Assembly: GCA_000711775.1 (NCBI GenBank)
Contig: ARYC01018560.1
Location: 1-64,000, forward strand
Direction: 5' to 3'
Length of the DNA: 64,000 nt
From: Oxytricha trifallax
Lineage: Eukaryota > Ciliophora > Spirotrichea > Sporadotrichida > Oxytrichidae
The notes below the pieces were generated by a model, which was given only the letters and a program-made list of their open reading frames with translations, was not told where the DNA came from and made no database searches. The translations under genes were made by a program, and so were the position numbers. Every line of letters starts with the position of its first letter. Position 1 is the stretch's first letter. Below are positions 10,270 to 21,632 of this stretch, piece after piece.

Positions 10270-10653
10270 CAGCCTTCACCCCTCTCCTCCCTCTGCACCC
10301 AGACATGCTGAGCCCTCACCAGGCATGTAGGTTAAGTCCAGTGGGAAGTCCAGCTTCCTCACCGCCGCTCGCGTCTCAATTGCATGATCCACCATGTCCT
10401 AGTAGTGGCTCGCTACGTTGTCGCCGAAGATGGTGGATACCACGTCCTGCATGTCCAAGGATGATTTGCCTCTAACGGTCACATTGTCCATCAAGCACCT
10501 GAGCCTGGCCTCAAAGATGTGGGCTTCGGAGATGTGAGAGGGCGCGCGGCGCACCTGCATGCATGGGGGCAGCACCTCCGTGTTCAGCTTGACATTGGAG
10601 GAGGAGAGGAAGTTAATGATGTGAGTAGACACGCGATTATCGGGAGACAGCAT
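10270..10653 (-). CDS. Unknown gene fragment in GC-rich island (N-terminal part)
   Basis: Starts MLSPDNRVSTHIINFLS and reads SNVKLNTEVLPPCMQVRR, SHISEAHIFEARLRCL, SLDMQDVVSTIFGDN, then through a TAG (Gln) to DMVDHAIETRAAVRKLD and PLDLTYMPGEGSACLG before TGA near 10272. It lies on the same strand as the fragment at 8669-9345 and might be the 5' part of the same gene, split by the YHYH and signal-peptide pieces. No domain recognised. Confidence 0.4.
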
Positions 10654-10878
10654 TAGGGTTGAAGAGGGGATGTTTAATTATTATTACTAAGTCAAGGCAG
10701 TTAAAATAAAATTTAATCAAATCACGCTTTTAAATTTTGTTGCTTTTTAATTTCTGAAGGCCCCCCTATATATTAGTACGATGTTTAATTTCTTAAAAGC
10801 AACCAAATCTCTTTATAATAATAAAAATACAATAATTAATTTAATTTCAAATTTAAAATAACAACCACCTTATCTCAT

Positions 10879-10894
10879 GGGGTTTTGGGGTTTT
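10879..10894 (+). repeat. Telomere-like G4T4G4T4 inside an IES
   Basis: Two perfect units of GGGGTTTT just 5 bp before the right pointer of the 2.7 kb IES. The preceding TTATCTCAT resembles the inner end of a TBE terminus (CTCACTAA), so this may be a worn TBE end. No matching C4A4 partner was seen at the left side of the IES. Confidence 0.7.
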
Positions 10895-10898
10895 ATAT

Positions 10899-11236
10899 CA
10901 TGAATGTGGTCTTTGCCCTTCAAAAGAAGGCAATATTTTGAAAATTACTGGAATTTTCTTGGCCTTGATGTTCGCACTTACACTGCTTCTATGGGTTAAC
11001 TTGAGAAGTGTTAGAGAAAGTGAGACAAGTGTGATAATCAGAATATTACTAAATTATGTTCAAATTCTAACATCTGCTGCAGCTTTCAATCTTGAATGGC
11101 CTGTCTATCTTCAATAATTTTTCAACATTTTTGGATCAGTTGGTGAAATATCAGAGAGTTTCATTTCATTCGATTGCTTCTTGCAGGATACAGGATTTAC
11201 ATAGAAAGGAAGTTCTACTTTCTATTTTAAGACTTT
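10899..11236 (+). CDS. Locus 1: first membrane segment and loop
   Basis: From the pointer it reads ECGLCPSKEGNILK, then a membrane span (ITGIFLALMFALTLLLWVNL), LRSVRESETSVIIRILLNY, QILTSAAAFNLEWPVYL, SFISFDCFLQDTGF and TFYFKTL. The locus 2 counterpart (41193-41545) is collinear: CGLCPSRETNF, FAFSILLWINLRSEKESETS, ISFDCFLTDTGFTQGGSS. Ends at pointer GACTTT (11231-11236). Confidence 0.8.
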
Positions 11237-11460
11237 AATGGGGAATTACAATAAAAATAGGTAGTATATTTATCAAAATTTTTAGAATAATATTAAAGTT
11301 TAAGAACGACTTTATAAATTAATATGAAATATCCATAATTATTAGTTTATAAAAATGAATTGGAAATAGATCATTAATTAATTATTGAAAACTTATATGA
11401 TTTTAAAATTTCATAAAGTTTAAAAAATTTTATAAAGTAACAGAAATTCCTATCGACTTT
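11237..11460. other. 224-bp IES with GACTTT pointer
   Basis: GACTTT at 11231-11236 and 11455-11460. Joining gives TTT AAG ACT TTG GTT ATT GCA (FKTLVIA), matching the uninterrupted FKTIIIS of locus 2. The interior is AT-rich and non-coding. This IES is absent from locus 2. Confidence 0.8.
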
Positions 11461-12330
11461 GGTTATTGCAATTTTACCAATTTTGATGTGCCTGATCTTT
11501 TCAATTCTCTTCTACATTTGGAAAGTAATGAAAAATTAATCATTGCTAAATTACAAGAGACAGGTTATAGTTTCAACTATAGTTGTGATTTATACTTTAC
11601 ATCCTACAATTACAAGGCTTTCTACAAGTCTTTTCAAATTTATTTTAGGTCTTAAAATAAAGTATATTATTTTTTTGTTCTTTTCTTCTGTATGGAAATA
11701 GACAAAGATGAGGAGTGGCTCTAATAAGATTTAGAGATAAGATGCTGGTCAGGCTAACATTTACTTTGGGCACTTTCTATAGGTCTTCCTTCTTTGATTA
11801 TCTGGGTAGTAGGGTTGCCTACCTTTGGATTTTTGTACTTTTATAAGAGACAAGATAAGCTAAGAGAACCAGTATTTTTCAGTAGATACAGAGCTGTATA
11901 TCAAGGTTTAAAGCAGCAATATTTCTATTGGGAATTTGTAAATATTTTGAGAAAGGTCTTCTTAGTCTCCGTAAATGTATTCTTAAATCTCTACTCTGGA
12001 ATATTCAAGGCCTTACTTAGTTTAGCAGTGCTAAACTTGAAACTTAAAAAATTATCTACATTAATAAAGGATTAATAAATTTAATATGTTTCCAAAGAGT
12101 TCAACAGAGATTGTAGCCATATAATAACCCTGTAATTAATATTTTGGAATCGAGAGAATATAATACTTCAATTGTTACATTTTTTGGAGCTCTTTTCTTT
12201 GTAAGCAGAGAAATTTCAGATGTTATTCAACTTTTCGCATTTATTGGAATTTTAGCAGCTAATGTCTGGTTTATTTTATTATGGGGATATTGCTTTACAA
12301 ACACACTCAATTTTAAGTTTACTTAGGTAA
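11461..12330 (+). CDS. Locus 1: multi-span membrane region
   Basis: Reads VIAILPILMCLIFSILFYIW, VSTIVVIYTLHPTITRL (to about 11645), then from about 11693 MEIDKDEEWLQQDLEIRCW, SIGLPSLIIWVVGLPTFGFL, REPVFFSRYRAVYQGLK, WEFVNILRKVFLVSVNVFLN, and from about 12148 ESREYNTSIVTFFGALFFVS, LFAFIGILAANVWFILLW. At least five spans. AT-rich gaps at 11645-11690 and about 12035-12140 are introns or small IESs whose edges were not fixed. Locus 2 41545-42410 is collinear. Probably a surface receptor or adhesin-like protein; function unknown. Confidence 0.75.
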
Positions 12331-12469
12331 TAGCGAGAATATTGCAAAGATTTGTCATAAATTATTTATTATTAAATTACAATAATTTCATCTCTTAAGA
12401 AATGAAATTGTCCGAGAGCTTATATCAGTCATATTATATTAATAATTTTTATCTTAGGTCTACTCAATT

Positions 12470-12735
12470 TCATTTGAAACAATTATAATTCAATAAGTCA
12501 ACTAGAAAAGCAAATTTAAACTCTAATGGACAATCTGAGGTCTCTTCTAAACATAGAAAAGAGCCATAAAACGGGAAACCTTCAGAAATTTTTATGACTT
12601 CTAAATACACAGATCTAGGCATTAGCAATATAAATTTAGATAGTAGTAAACATTACAATTCCTAGAAAAGATAATCAACAAAAATTACTCGTAAAATGAA
12701 TGCTATCAATTAAACAAAGAGCAGCAAAATTATTA
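12470..12735 (+). CDS. Locus 1: cytoplasmic tail segment 1
   Basis: Polar reading with TAA/TAG as Gln: STRKANLNSNGQSEVSSKH, KEPQNGKPSEIFMTSKY, DLGISNINLDSSKHYNSQ, STKITRKMNAINQTKSS. Placed as the beginning of the cytoplasmic tail because it follows the last membrane span in order and strand. The paralogous region of locus 2 begins at about 42455. Confidence 0.55.
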
Positions 12736-13936
12736 TTATTATATATGGCTGTACAGAAATATATTTATAGGGGATTAAGGCACCAATATTGTTTAATCAG
12801 TTAAATAATTTTACCCTTTTGAATTTTCAGCAGCAAAGTTAAATAGTCAGAAGATAATTGTAATAATTAAAGCATCATCAATATAAAAAACAATTTTTTT
12901 AGTTCTTTATTAATTAAATCAAAAGTGAGAAGAATAAACATGACAATTCATTAATTAAAAATAAAACAGCTTTAGGGAACAAATAAAGGAAAGCTTTGAA
13001 TAATACTATTGATAAGGAAGATTTATTTTGATATATTAAAGAGTAAATATATGTTTATAGAAGAAGATATCCAGAATAAATGATCATTAACTCATTTTAT
13101 TAGGAAAAATATTCTTGAGATATTTACATTAACTTAATTTTAGTTCTTGGAAAGATAGAAAAACATTAAATTTTAAATTGCTCTAAATAATATTTATTTC
13201 TCACACAAAGAAGAAATAGATTTACATATATTTTATGTATTATAAAAATAAATATTACAGCTAATATAGCTTCAGAATTTATCTAATTCTTTCTATCAAA
13301 TAAAGCCTTTAAACAGCTTTATTTTTCTTCAATATTATTAAAAAATATCAACTTAAATCTTAAATACATAATATTTTATCAATAATTTGGGGACAGAAAG
13401 AAAATTATCTCAAATTTTAGTATTTACCACATTATTTTAAATAATTTAATATTTATTTTTTTAAATAAGATATATACAACTTGGAAGCAATTTTTTAAAC
13501 AGGTAAATACAATAATATGTTATTTATGAATTTAAAGTAAATTTAACAATTATTCTTTATTTCTAGATGTATTATGAGGCATTTTAATTTCTTAGATATT
13601 TATTCTAAACTGTTAATTATCTAATAGATTTAACTTGATATAATTATTTGTGCTATATTTATTCGAATATAAAAGTAAATTGAATTAATCCGCAATTATA
13701 ATGTGCTTTGGTGAATAAAACATCTAAGTTTTTTTTTAAAAAATTTTTTTACTCTGTTTATAAAAAATATCTGAAATTATAAGAATAAAGAAGAATTATA
13801 ATTAAATTTACCATAATAAATAAAATTATTTGCTTAAAAAATTATTATTATGTTTTCTTAATGACCAAATACCCAAAAAATTTGATATTTGGAAGCGTGA
13901 TATATAATATTAATTTATTTAAATTTTGATTGAGAG
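12736..13936. other. AT-rich spacer within locus 1
   Basis: About 1.2 kb of very AT-rich DNA without a convincing reading frame, inverted repeat or known element. Probably IES DNA within the tail of locus 1; one or two short charged stretches (about 12960-13040) could be small coding segments. Confidence 0.4.
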
Positions 13937-14430
13937 CATATAATCAGAAAGCAATCAAAGGCCTACAGCAACTGGTATCTATACTTAAATTGATGCTAAA
14001 ATGAAACTAGACACCCAGCTACCGCTAAATAATAAGTCAAAAGGCCTAATGAATCTTGATTAGAGTATACCATTTATTTTTTATATATTTACCAAGTTAA
14101 TTTGATAAGGATACTCATTCTGATAAACTTAATCACTAAGATGATACAGTTTTCTCATTCCAACAAAATAATTCAAAGAAAATAGCTTATTCAATAATTT
14201 GTTTTATTTATTTATAGGGTCTATGATAAAGAATCATGGCAAATATTAGAAAAGTAGTCAAAAAGATCAAAATAATAAAAATAGTGTGAAATTGCCCTCT
14301 GGTGAATAATTATTTAAACACAAACTTGATCTTGTTAAATAAATGTTTAGTAATATTCCCAATCGATTTGCTTCATCAAAGAAGAATAAAACCAATGGCA
14401 GCAGCAATCAAAATCTGCATAAAATTATAA
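13937..14430 (+). CDS. Locus 1: cytoplasmic tail segment 2
   Basis: Two or three blocks: SESNQRPTATGIYTQIDAKM and LDTQLPLNNKSKGLMNLD (13937-14075); DKDTHSDKLNHQDDTVFSF (about 14105-14180); then after TTATTTATAG, an intron-like 3' end at about 14218, SVKLPSGEQLFKHKLDLVKQ and MFSNIPNRFASSKKNKTNG (to 14430). Polar, Ser/Asn/Lys-rich tail. Segment edges uncertain. Confidence 0.5.
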
Positions 14431-15414
14431 GAATTATACTTATTTAAAATAATTCAATTTATAAAATCAAAAAGCTAAAGGAAGCGAAAATAGTTTTAAT
14501 TTTTACCCTGAAAATATAAGTTAAGTAAATAATTAAACCTAATTTAACCTAATGAATGGAAAAAACTACATTCAAAATATTCAGTCAAATCTTTATATCT
14601 TTATATTTAATTTGAATAATAAATCATCATGTGGATAGATATTTATAAGTTTTGTTTTTTAAATCACAATCAAAAATATATGCCACAAATTGTTTTTAAT
14701 AACAGCAATTATAATCTTCAATACATAGATAGTTCTTAAAAAAATGAACAATAAGAGGATTAACAAATGAATATACTTGATTACTCAGATAAATTATAAT
14801 TGAATTGATAGTAATTAAAGTTATTTCTACTATTTTATAAAAACGACTATTTGACAAATTTTTTACTTTTATAAATATCTTTACAATTTGATAAAATAGG
14901 ATAAATATAGGTAATATAAATAATATAAATGATTTATCCACATGTTTTAATTCAGTATAATATTAATTTATATAATTAACCGTTAAATTTTTTGAAAATA
15001 TCTGTTTTGAGATAAGGTACCCACAAATTAGTTATTGAGTAAAATTAAATAATTTAATAGTCAAAAATTAATTTGAAATTAAATTTAAATAAATTTATAT
15101 ATGAAAAAATAATTGCCAAAAACGTGACACAATTCCCAAAAGTCATATTTTTATTCATGACTAATTATAAAACTTAAAATTATAAATTACGAAATATTTT
15201 AGTTTAATTTATATTATATTTAATGTTATTGTGTGTTTACCTATAATTTAATATGTATTGTTATTGTACTTTATTAAAAACAAATTTATATATTAAAAAA
15301 ATGCTGTAAAATATCTATATTTTTATAGTAGTTTTAGAATTAAATCAATCATGCAAAATATTGTTTATATTAATTTATGTTTTCCTTCTTTTAATATTAT
15401 TTGGCTAAATAATG
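14431..15414. other. AT-rich spacer within locus 1
   Basis: Nothing recognisable beyond AT-rich sequence. The hydrophobic minus-strand reading at 14696-14941 has the composition expected of AT-rich noise. Confidence 0.4.
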
Positions 15415-15615
15415 CAAAAGCAAATAACAAAGAGGAAGAATAGGCAAAATGACAAAAAGATTTAAGGAAGTAATAAAAAAATTTCATCTAAAAAATTGTC
15501 TTCGTAAAAAGTCAAAGAAGCAGAGACTTTAGACAAGAATTAGGCCTTCAAGAATATCTATGACGACTACCCTGATATTTAAAATTGAGAAAAAGAGTGT
15601 TATATATTGAAAAAT
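15415..15615 (+). CDS. Locus 1: last tail segment
   Basis: Strongly charged reading with Gln codons TAA/TAG: KQITKRKNRQNDKKIQG, SSKKLSSQKVKEAETLDK, AFKNIYDDYPDIQNQEKE. It is the last block with coding character before 1.7 kb of AT-rich DNA, so it is taken as the 3' end of locus 1. Locus 2 has a similarly charged terminal block at 45364. Confidence 0.45.
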
Positions 15616-16149
15616 AATCCTAATAATAATATTAAAAATAATAAATCAAAATCTATGATAGCAACTTCTTCATATAAATTTATATTTTATGAAATATATT
15701 TATTTATTGATCAATTTATATTTACTCTTTTTTAGTTTTTAATTATTAATTTGAATTTTTTCAAGAGAGAAAAGAAAAATAATTTAAAATCAAATAAAAA
15801 AAATCTTAGTAAAATTGCTAGTTTATAGTATATTTAGCTCCAACCCTTCTCAAGTATACATTTTAAATTAATATTTGTTAAATTAATTTTTGAAAATTAC
15901 TTGTTTTAAAAATTTTTAGACTTGCTATTAAAGATTGATAATAAATATTATTAGAGATAAACAATATTGAAAAACTTTAAATATAAAAGTATTTCAGTAA
16001 TCGTAGAAAAATCTTAAGTTATTCGAAATTATAAATCATATTTTATCAAAATTAACAATATACAAAGATCATACATATATTAAAAATAAAATTACTATAT
16101 ATTTAAAAAATATATGGAATAAGAAATAATTAATATTTTATAAATTTAA

Positions 16150-16600
16150 TACATCAAATAAATCTAAATTTAATTTCTTAATGATTTCTTTCTTATCAAT
16201 TGAATCATAATCCAAAACAGTTTTGTTATTTTTCCTTTTATTTTTTGATCAAATATTCCAACAATATTAAATTCTAATGCAATTATTGGTATGATGATAA
16301 TAAATAAAATTCATATTTAATTCAAATTTTGAATTACTCATTATGGAAATAATTACTAAACTTTGATAATAACTTTTAATTTAACTCTATTTCCTTATAT
16401 TTTCTTGTTTTAAAAATATTAGAGCAGACTATGATATTTATTGTATAAGTTTTTATTATCCTATAAAATTTAAACCTAGCTATTTATATAATAATCATTA
16501 TAATAAAACTAAATGTACCTTGTTATTCTTTTTTTGCTGTGTGCAACTGTAAATATATCAGCAATAGAAATATCATGTCCCTTATCCAATCAGTACTTTA
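16150..16600 (-). CDS. Ankyrin-like fragment (tentative)
   Basis: Minus-strand readings LDKGHDISIADIFTVAHSKK (about 16590-16525) and NNKTVLDYDSIDKKEIIKKL (about 16235-16170) look like parts of ankyrin repeats (LLxxGADIxxxD, GxTxLDYA...EIIKLL). They are in different frames and separated by AT-rich DNA. Could be a relic of an ankyrin gene or chance; the surrounding 15.6-17.3 kb shows nothing else. Confidence 0.25.
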
Positions 16601-17680
16601 ATATAATTATTGTTAAATAATAAGTATTTAAGAATAATATATCAGGTGAAAAAAATTATAAATCATCATTCAGTTTATATTATAATAATTGACAATATCA
16701 TAAATAAAATTAAAATATATAATTTTAATTTAATACAATTTTCACATATATTATTGAAACAAAAGAGTATTTTGTTCAAATTTATCTTGAAATTTTTTAA
16801 TTTTTGTTTAAAATTAATAATTAATAAATATGAAAATGAAGACTTAACTTTTACAGATTTATTTAATATAAAATGCATTATTTTTTAAGATATACTGCTC
16901 TGCTTCTTAAATTATAGTTATTTAATTTAATTTACGTGACTATGAATAAAGTTTAAAATATTTAAATACATATCATATAACAAATAAAAAAACGGAACTG
17001 CTAAAATCATAAAAATTTATATAAACAAAGGATCCATATATTAATTTATTATAAGGACAGATTCAAACATGTTAAAATAATAGGAGGATGTGAAATCAAA
17101 GAAATGATTCTAAAGCGTGCAAAAATAACTAATTGAAAGCATTTTCGATTTAGAAATTAAAAAATGTTTAAATTTATTATTGAGAGTACAATTATTTCCA
17201 TTCTTGACGAGGTTTATCAACTAAACTTTCATTAAAAAACAAAATAAATGATAATTGAAGGTGTTGCTGATAGTGGAGTTCAAGATAAAGATTTAAAGCT
17301 TATAAATACCAACATTTTAAAAACTTGATAACTTTTGTAAGAATACATTCGAAATTTGGAAATTCTTTATAATTAAATTAATAACAAATCAAAATCGAGG
17401 CAGTTAAAATTAGCCAATTTAAATGATATTGGGCATTCGATAATTAATTAAAATTAGTTAGAATTTATATTTGCAATTTTTGTTCAAGGAGCGAGATAAC
17501 TTCACTTTAATTAAACGTCATTAAATTCATTAAATTATAGCCTCAAATTAAAGTGAAGTTATCTCGCTCCTTGAGTTAAAAATTGCCAATAATGAAGTCC
17601 CGCTAATTTTAAATTCAATATCGAATGAGCTCAAGATCATTTAAATTGGCCAACTTTAACTGCCTCGATTTTGATTTTTA

Positions 17681-19526
17681 GGGGGGAAGTTTCCTGCCCC
17701 CAACATTAAATTTTATATTATTTGGCAATAAAAATATTAGAAACTTATAAATTTCAATTTTAATTACTTTTACCTTGTACTAAACAACTTTTATTAATAT
17801 ATGTTCTGACCGAGACCCCCCCCCTTTATAATAAAATTTTTCAAATTATATGAAAAACATATTCTTATGCTTTGAATCATGATCTATCTAAAAAAATCTT
17901 GCCCTGCGGGCAGCTATTGTTATTGATTATTATATATGATAAGTTTCACTACGTCCGTCGACTTTTATTGATACATGCTTTTATAGGAAAATATTACAAA
18001 TGAATTTTATTTTTGAGTGTCATTAATTTAATTTTTATTATATCTATTAATATAAACTAACCCAAATTCTATTTAATAATTTTCTATATCTACAATCGTC
18101 TTTATTAGGCATAATACTTTAAAATAATATAATAAACATTTACACTTTTGTAAATATTTGTCTTATCATATCTTAATTAATTATGAAATCATTTTTAAAT
18201 AGTTTAAGAGAAAATTTTTAATTAAATTATTTTATACAAGTTAGAATTTTTAATTCAATGAGTTCATTTTATATTTTAGTAAGATAGCTTAGCCATTTCA
18301 TTAACACACTATTAATTAAATTCATTTTTTATAATTTATATAAATTACTTCATTTTTAGGGTCCATACACAACTCATCTCATTAAATTATAATTCCTCTT
18401 TATCTTATCTTGGATAAAATCAGTTACAAATAATAATTCTAAATATTAAAGATTATATAATGCCTCAAACTTCTAGAAAAAATTAGCCTTATCAATTAAT
18501 CATTATTTAATACTTACACATTTTTTTTTCTGTAAATTTCTAAATAAACTTAATATGTTTTAAACAGGATTTAAAAACTTTATTTGGAAAGATAATGAGA
18601 GATTTAATTGACTATTTTTTCAAACTGAACAAACTCTAATCTATAGAGCTACTATTGTTTGCTTGATCTCAATTCTATTATTTATTTCTTGTGATATTTT
18701 GAGAAATTGAACTTATAAAATTATCAATGAATTTGAAAAATAAAAATCTTTGATAAAAGGTATAATTATTTTTATATTAAATGATAAAGAAAATTAATCT
18801 ACTATTGTTAATCATTAAAATATTAAATAAAATAATTAGATATTGTTTAATTTTTTAATATATTATTTTCATAATTAATAAAGATATGATAAGACAAATA
18901 TTTACAAAAGTGTAAATGTTTATTATATTATTTTAAAGTATTATGCCCAATAAAAACGATTGTAGATATATATATTAAATAGAATTTGGGTTAGTTTATA
19001 TTAATAGATATAAAAAAATAAAATTAATGACACTCAAAAATAAAATACATTTCTAATATTTTCCTAAACAAGCATGTATCAATAAAAGACAACGGACGTA
19101 ATGAAGCTCATCAAATAAAATAATAAATAACAGTAGCTGCACACAGGGCAACATTTTTTTAGAGAGAGCATGATCCAAAGCATAAGAATAAGTTTTAAAT
19201 AAAATTAAAAAAAAATTATCATAAGGGGGGGAGGGTCATAAAATTTTCATAGGGGGGGGGAGGTAGGGGTGGTCTGGAGAACAAATATATATAATTTTCA
19301 AGATACATAATTATTCTTTATAAAATTATATATTAAAAACAATGCTAAAATAATTATTTTTAATAATAAATAATGTGATTTTCTTTAAAATGTGAATTCA
19401 TTATCAAGGTAGAAATGATATTTTATGCTAGAATAAAAATAACTTTATTATAATTAATTAAAAAGATTCTTTATAAATTATAAAAATTGCATATTTTTAT
19501 GTATGGGGCAAAAAACTTCCCCCCCT
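17681..19526. mobile_element. Family D element D2 inside C1, itself split by B3
   Basis: Starts GGGGGGAAGTTTCCTGCCCC and ends GGGGCAAAAAACTTCCCCCCC. The flanking 8-bp repeats GATTTTTA (17673-17680) and CATTTTTA (19527-19534) differ at one base. Without B3 the element is about 358 bp and aligns by eye with D3 and D4 (AACATTAAATTTTAT near one end, ATTTTTATGTATGGGGCA near the other). Confidence 0.75.
17802..19283. mobile_element. Family B foldback element B3 inside D2
   Basis: 1482 bp, TGTTCTGACCGAGACCCCC to its complement, flanked by AATATA (17796-17801 and 19284-19289). Arms of about 400 bp share CACTACGTCCGTCGACT (about 17947) and CTTGCCCTG...GGGCAG with B2. The central unpaired part (about 18230-18860) is longer than in B1 and B2 and includes a plus-strand reading, FKNFIWKDNERFNQLFFQT then YRATIVCLISILLFIS, that may be captured sequence. 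Confidence 0.8.
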
Positions 19527-19859
19527 CATTTTTAATTAATTTAATTATAAAGAATTTCCCAATTTCGAATGTATTCTTACAATAGAAATTATATTACAAT
19601 AAAGCTTATAATGTATTAAGCATTATATAATTAAATAAAATATTTACATTTAGAAATGATAAGTTTACACATATTTCCCAATAAATCTTATATATTACCA
19701 ATACTATAACTCATTATCATTATATTTTAAATTACTACGATAGGGATATCCAATAATGCTAATGTAAATTTTTAAATCGTTTAACTTTTAAAAATCATAA
19801 TAAAATAATGCTTTTTATGAATATTTATTATTATATATATTTTAACTTAAGTATAGATT

Positions 19860-19925
19860 GTAAAGATGAATGCGAATAATGTTTGGACAAAAATTCTTGC
19901 ATTTCTTGTGCAAATGATTAATTAT
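19860..19925 (+). CDS. Locus 2: N-terminal Cys-rich segment
   Basis: After TATAG (intron-like 3' end) it reads DCKDECEQCLDKNSCISCAND, a furin-like CxxCxxC...CxxC unit. Locus 3 has DCGDGCDVCASQRQCIKC at 49541 in the same position. This is taken as the start of the recognisable ectodomain; the signal peptide and first exon were not found upstream. Confidence 0.55.
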
Positions 19926-21540
19926 AATTAAACTCCTATTATCAAACTTGCTAATTTAAAAATATATATAATTTACATAATTTTGTGAGAGTAGCTAGTT
20001 TCTTAATAAAAATGGATAATGCCAAGGTAATTTAACGAATTTGATCATACGATTTTATTGGCTAATCTTTAAATCATAGACTGTGATTTATTTAACTATA
20101 AAATTTGTGAGGTGTTTCTTGGTCTTAAAAAAATTTCTGAACTATAAATTAGAAAAAATATTTGATTTATTTGCGAATAAAAAGGTATTTATTAATCATA
20201 TATTTTATTAGAAATTACTTGTAAAATTATTGCATGAACATTCTTTAAAAATTACAAAAATAAAGTCTTGACTATTATTGTTTACTTATTAGTATGGTTG
20301 ATATATTATTAAAGTTTATTGAGTTTTATAAATAATTTAACATTCTTATCATAATTAAAAAATGTTCATTTAGAGATGTAATAAATAAAAAAGACTTAAT
20401 CTTTATATGTATAAATGCCAAAGTTATATTTATCTTTTTGAAAACAAATACGGTTCTTAGAAAAAGAATTACATGTCAAAAAGCTTCTCTAAAAAGTTAT
20501 TTCAAAGAATAATATATATAGATCAGTAAATTCCCCCCCCCCTTTTAAATTGAAATTGATAATTGTCCATTAATCCCTGAACTCTAGAATATCTGTTTTA
20601 ACTAAGGAGAATGCTTATTTTACAATAAAATCAAATTATTATAAACTATTTTTTTTAATTATTTATTGATTATGTAGACAAGATCAGAAATATAAAATTA
20701 TTATAAACTTCTACAGTATTATTTTATAAAAAAATGTCAAATAAGGTATTTTTTTATTTTTATAACTTAATCAGTTCCTGAATCTAACCTCATTAAAATG
20801 TGTTGATTAATCATTGAAATTATTAACAAAATTTAAAAATAAAGTTAATTTAATTAAATATAACTGAGATTTTTAAAAAAAACTTTAATTATATATTTTT
20901 GGAATAGATTTTTATAGAAAATTTTCATTAAAACTTTTATTGAATTAACTTAAAAATTTATTTATGAATTAAAGTGTCAAACGATTTTTTTGATAGAATA
21001 TAGCTATTTGCTATAAAACATCCATATGTTGTATATTTAAAGCATTTAGTGTTGATTTAATAATTCAACTATATCATATTTTTTAAAAAATATTTATTAT
21101 ATTCCATGAATGCTTACCCTCATAAAATGCTCTTACCATTATTATTTAAATAATAATAGTATTTGTATTTTTCTATAATTTAGAGAGTGTGCAAATAAAT
21201 TAAATAAAATCTGAATAAATAGGCTATTATTTATATAAGAGTAATTTATAATTAGAAATATAATAAAAAATATAATTGTATAATTTTAAAAATCAACACA
21301 ATTTTATTTAAATAAATAACTATTTATAATAAGTAACTTTAATAATAAATTTTATAATACATAGCATCCACTTTTAAACAGACCCATCAATTATATAAAT
21401 GTATTTTTTTTTATTTAATGAAAAATCTAAATATTTTTATGTCCAATTAGCAATTATATTATTTGATAAAATAATTATTGTAGAGGTTCGCCTATATATT
21501 TTAGCTAATTTATTTCTTAATTTTGTAGATTCACAAATTA
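19926..21540. other. AT-rich interval of locus 2
   Basis: Mostly non-coding AT-rich DNA. One possible segment at about 20035-20135 reads FDHTILLANLQIIDCDLFNY (Cys/Asn-rich, ectodomain-like). A C10 tract at about 20534 stands alone without a partner, possibly a lone family D end. Confidence 0.35.
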
Positions 21541-21632
21541 TAAATGTTATAAATATAATTTAAATTTTCATTGATGGAAGTTCAAATCTAGAACTAGAAC
21601 TGGGAACATTTTATTATCCTTATAAGTCTATT
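21540..21632 (+). CDS. Locus 2: ectodomain segment before the 101-bp IES
   Basis: Reads FIDGSSNLELELGTFYYPYK then SI up to the pointer GTCTATT (21626-21632). Locus 3 reads VNPSSTSYFELG and NYPYKSIVPALIE. Confidence 0.55.

Larger units (their letters stand above)
8640..10680. other. GC-rich island nested in an IES
   Basis: About 2 kb whose base composition is plainly much richer in G and C than anything around it, with sharp edges. It holds several open stretches on the minus strand and one on the plus strand (separate entries). Most likely it is macronuclear-destined or gene-derived DNA of another locus lodged inside the locus 1 IES. Alternatives are an integrated copy of processed chromosome DNA or an unrecognised germline-limited repeat. 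Confidence 0.6.
8168..10905. other. 2.7 kb IES with 7-bp pointer CATGAAT, carrying a GC-rich island
   Basis: CATGAAT occurs at 8161-8167 and 10899-10905. Joining gives AAG CAT GAA TGT GGT CTT TGC (KHECGLC), which completes the last Cys pair of the module and leads into the first membrane segment. Locus 2 has an IES at the same protein position with unrelated content and a TA boundary. The IES contains AT-rich margins (8220-8640, 10680-10878), a GC-rich island and a G4T4G4T4 tract. Confidence 0.75.
17335..19582. mobile_element. Family C inverted-repeat element C1, split by nested insertions
   Basis: Ends TTGTAAGAATACATTCGAAA and complement. The right flank is TA (19583-19584); the left flank is altered. 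The inner arms carry the family core: GGCAGTTAAA...GCCAATTTAAA, CATTCGAT, GGAGCGAGATAACTT with its mirror close by. The right arm is interrupted after 17680 by element D2, so the last part of C1 resumes at 19527. Confidence 0.75.

Noticed and set aside
14696-14941. 81-codon membrane-like minus-strand ORF
   Set aside because: AT-rich noise between tail segments of locus 1; no counterpart in locus 2.
16610-16888. Overlapping hydrophobic ORFs on both strands
   Set aside because: Composition (Ile, Asn, Lys, Leu, Phe) is that of random AT-rich DNA; no domain or paralog block.
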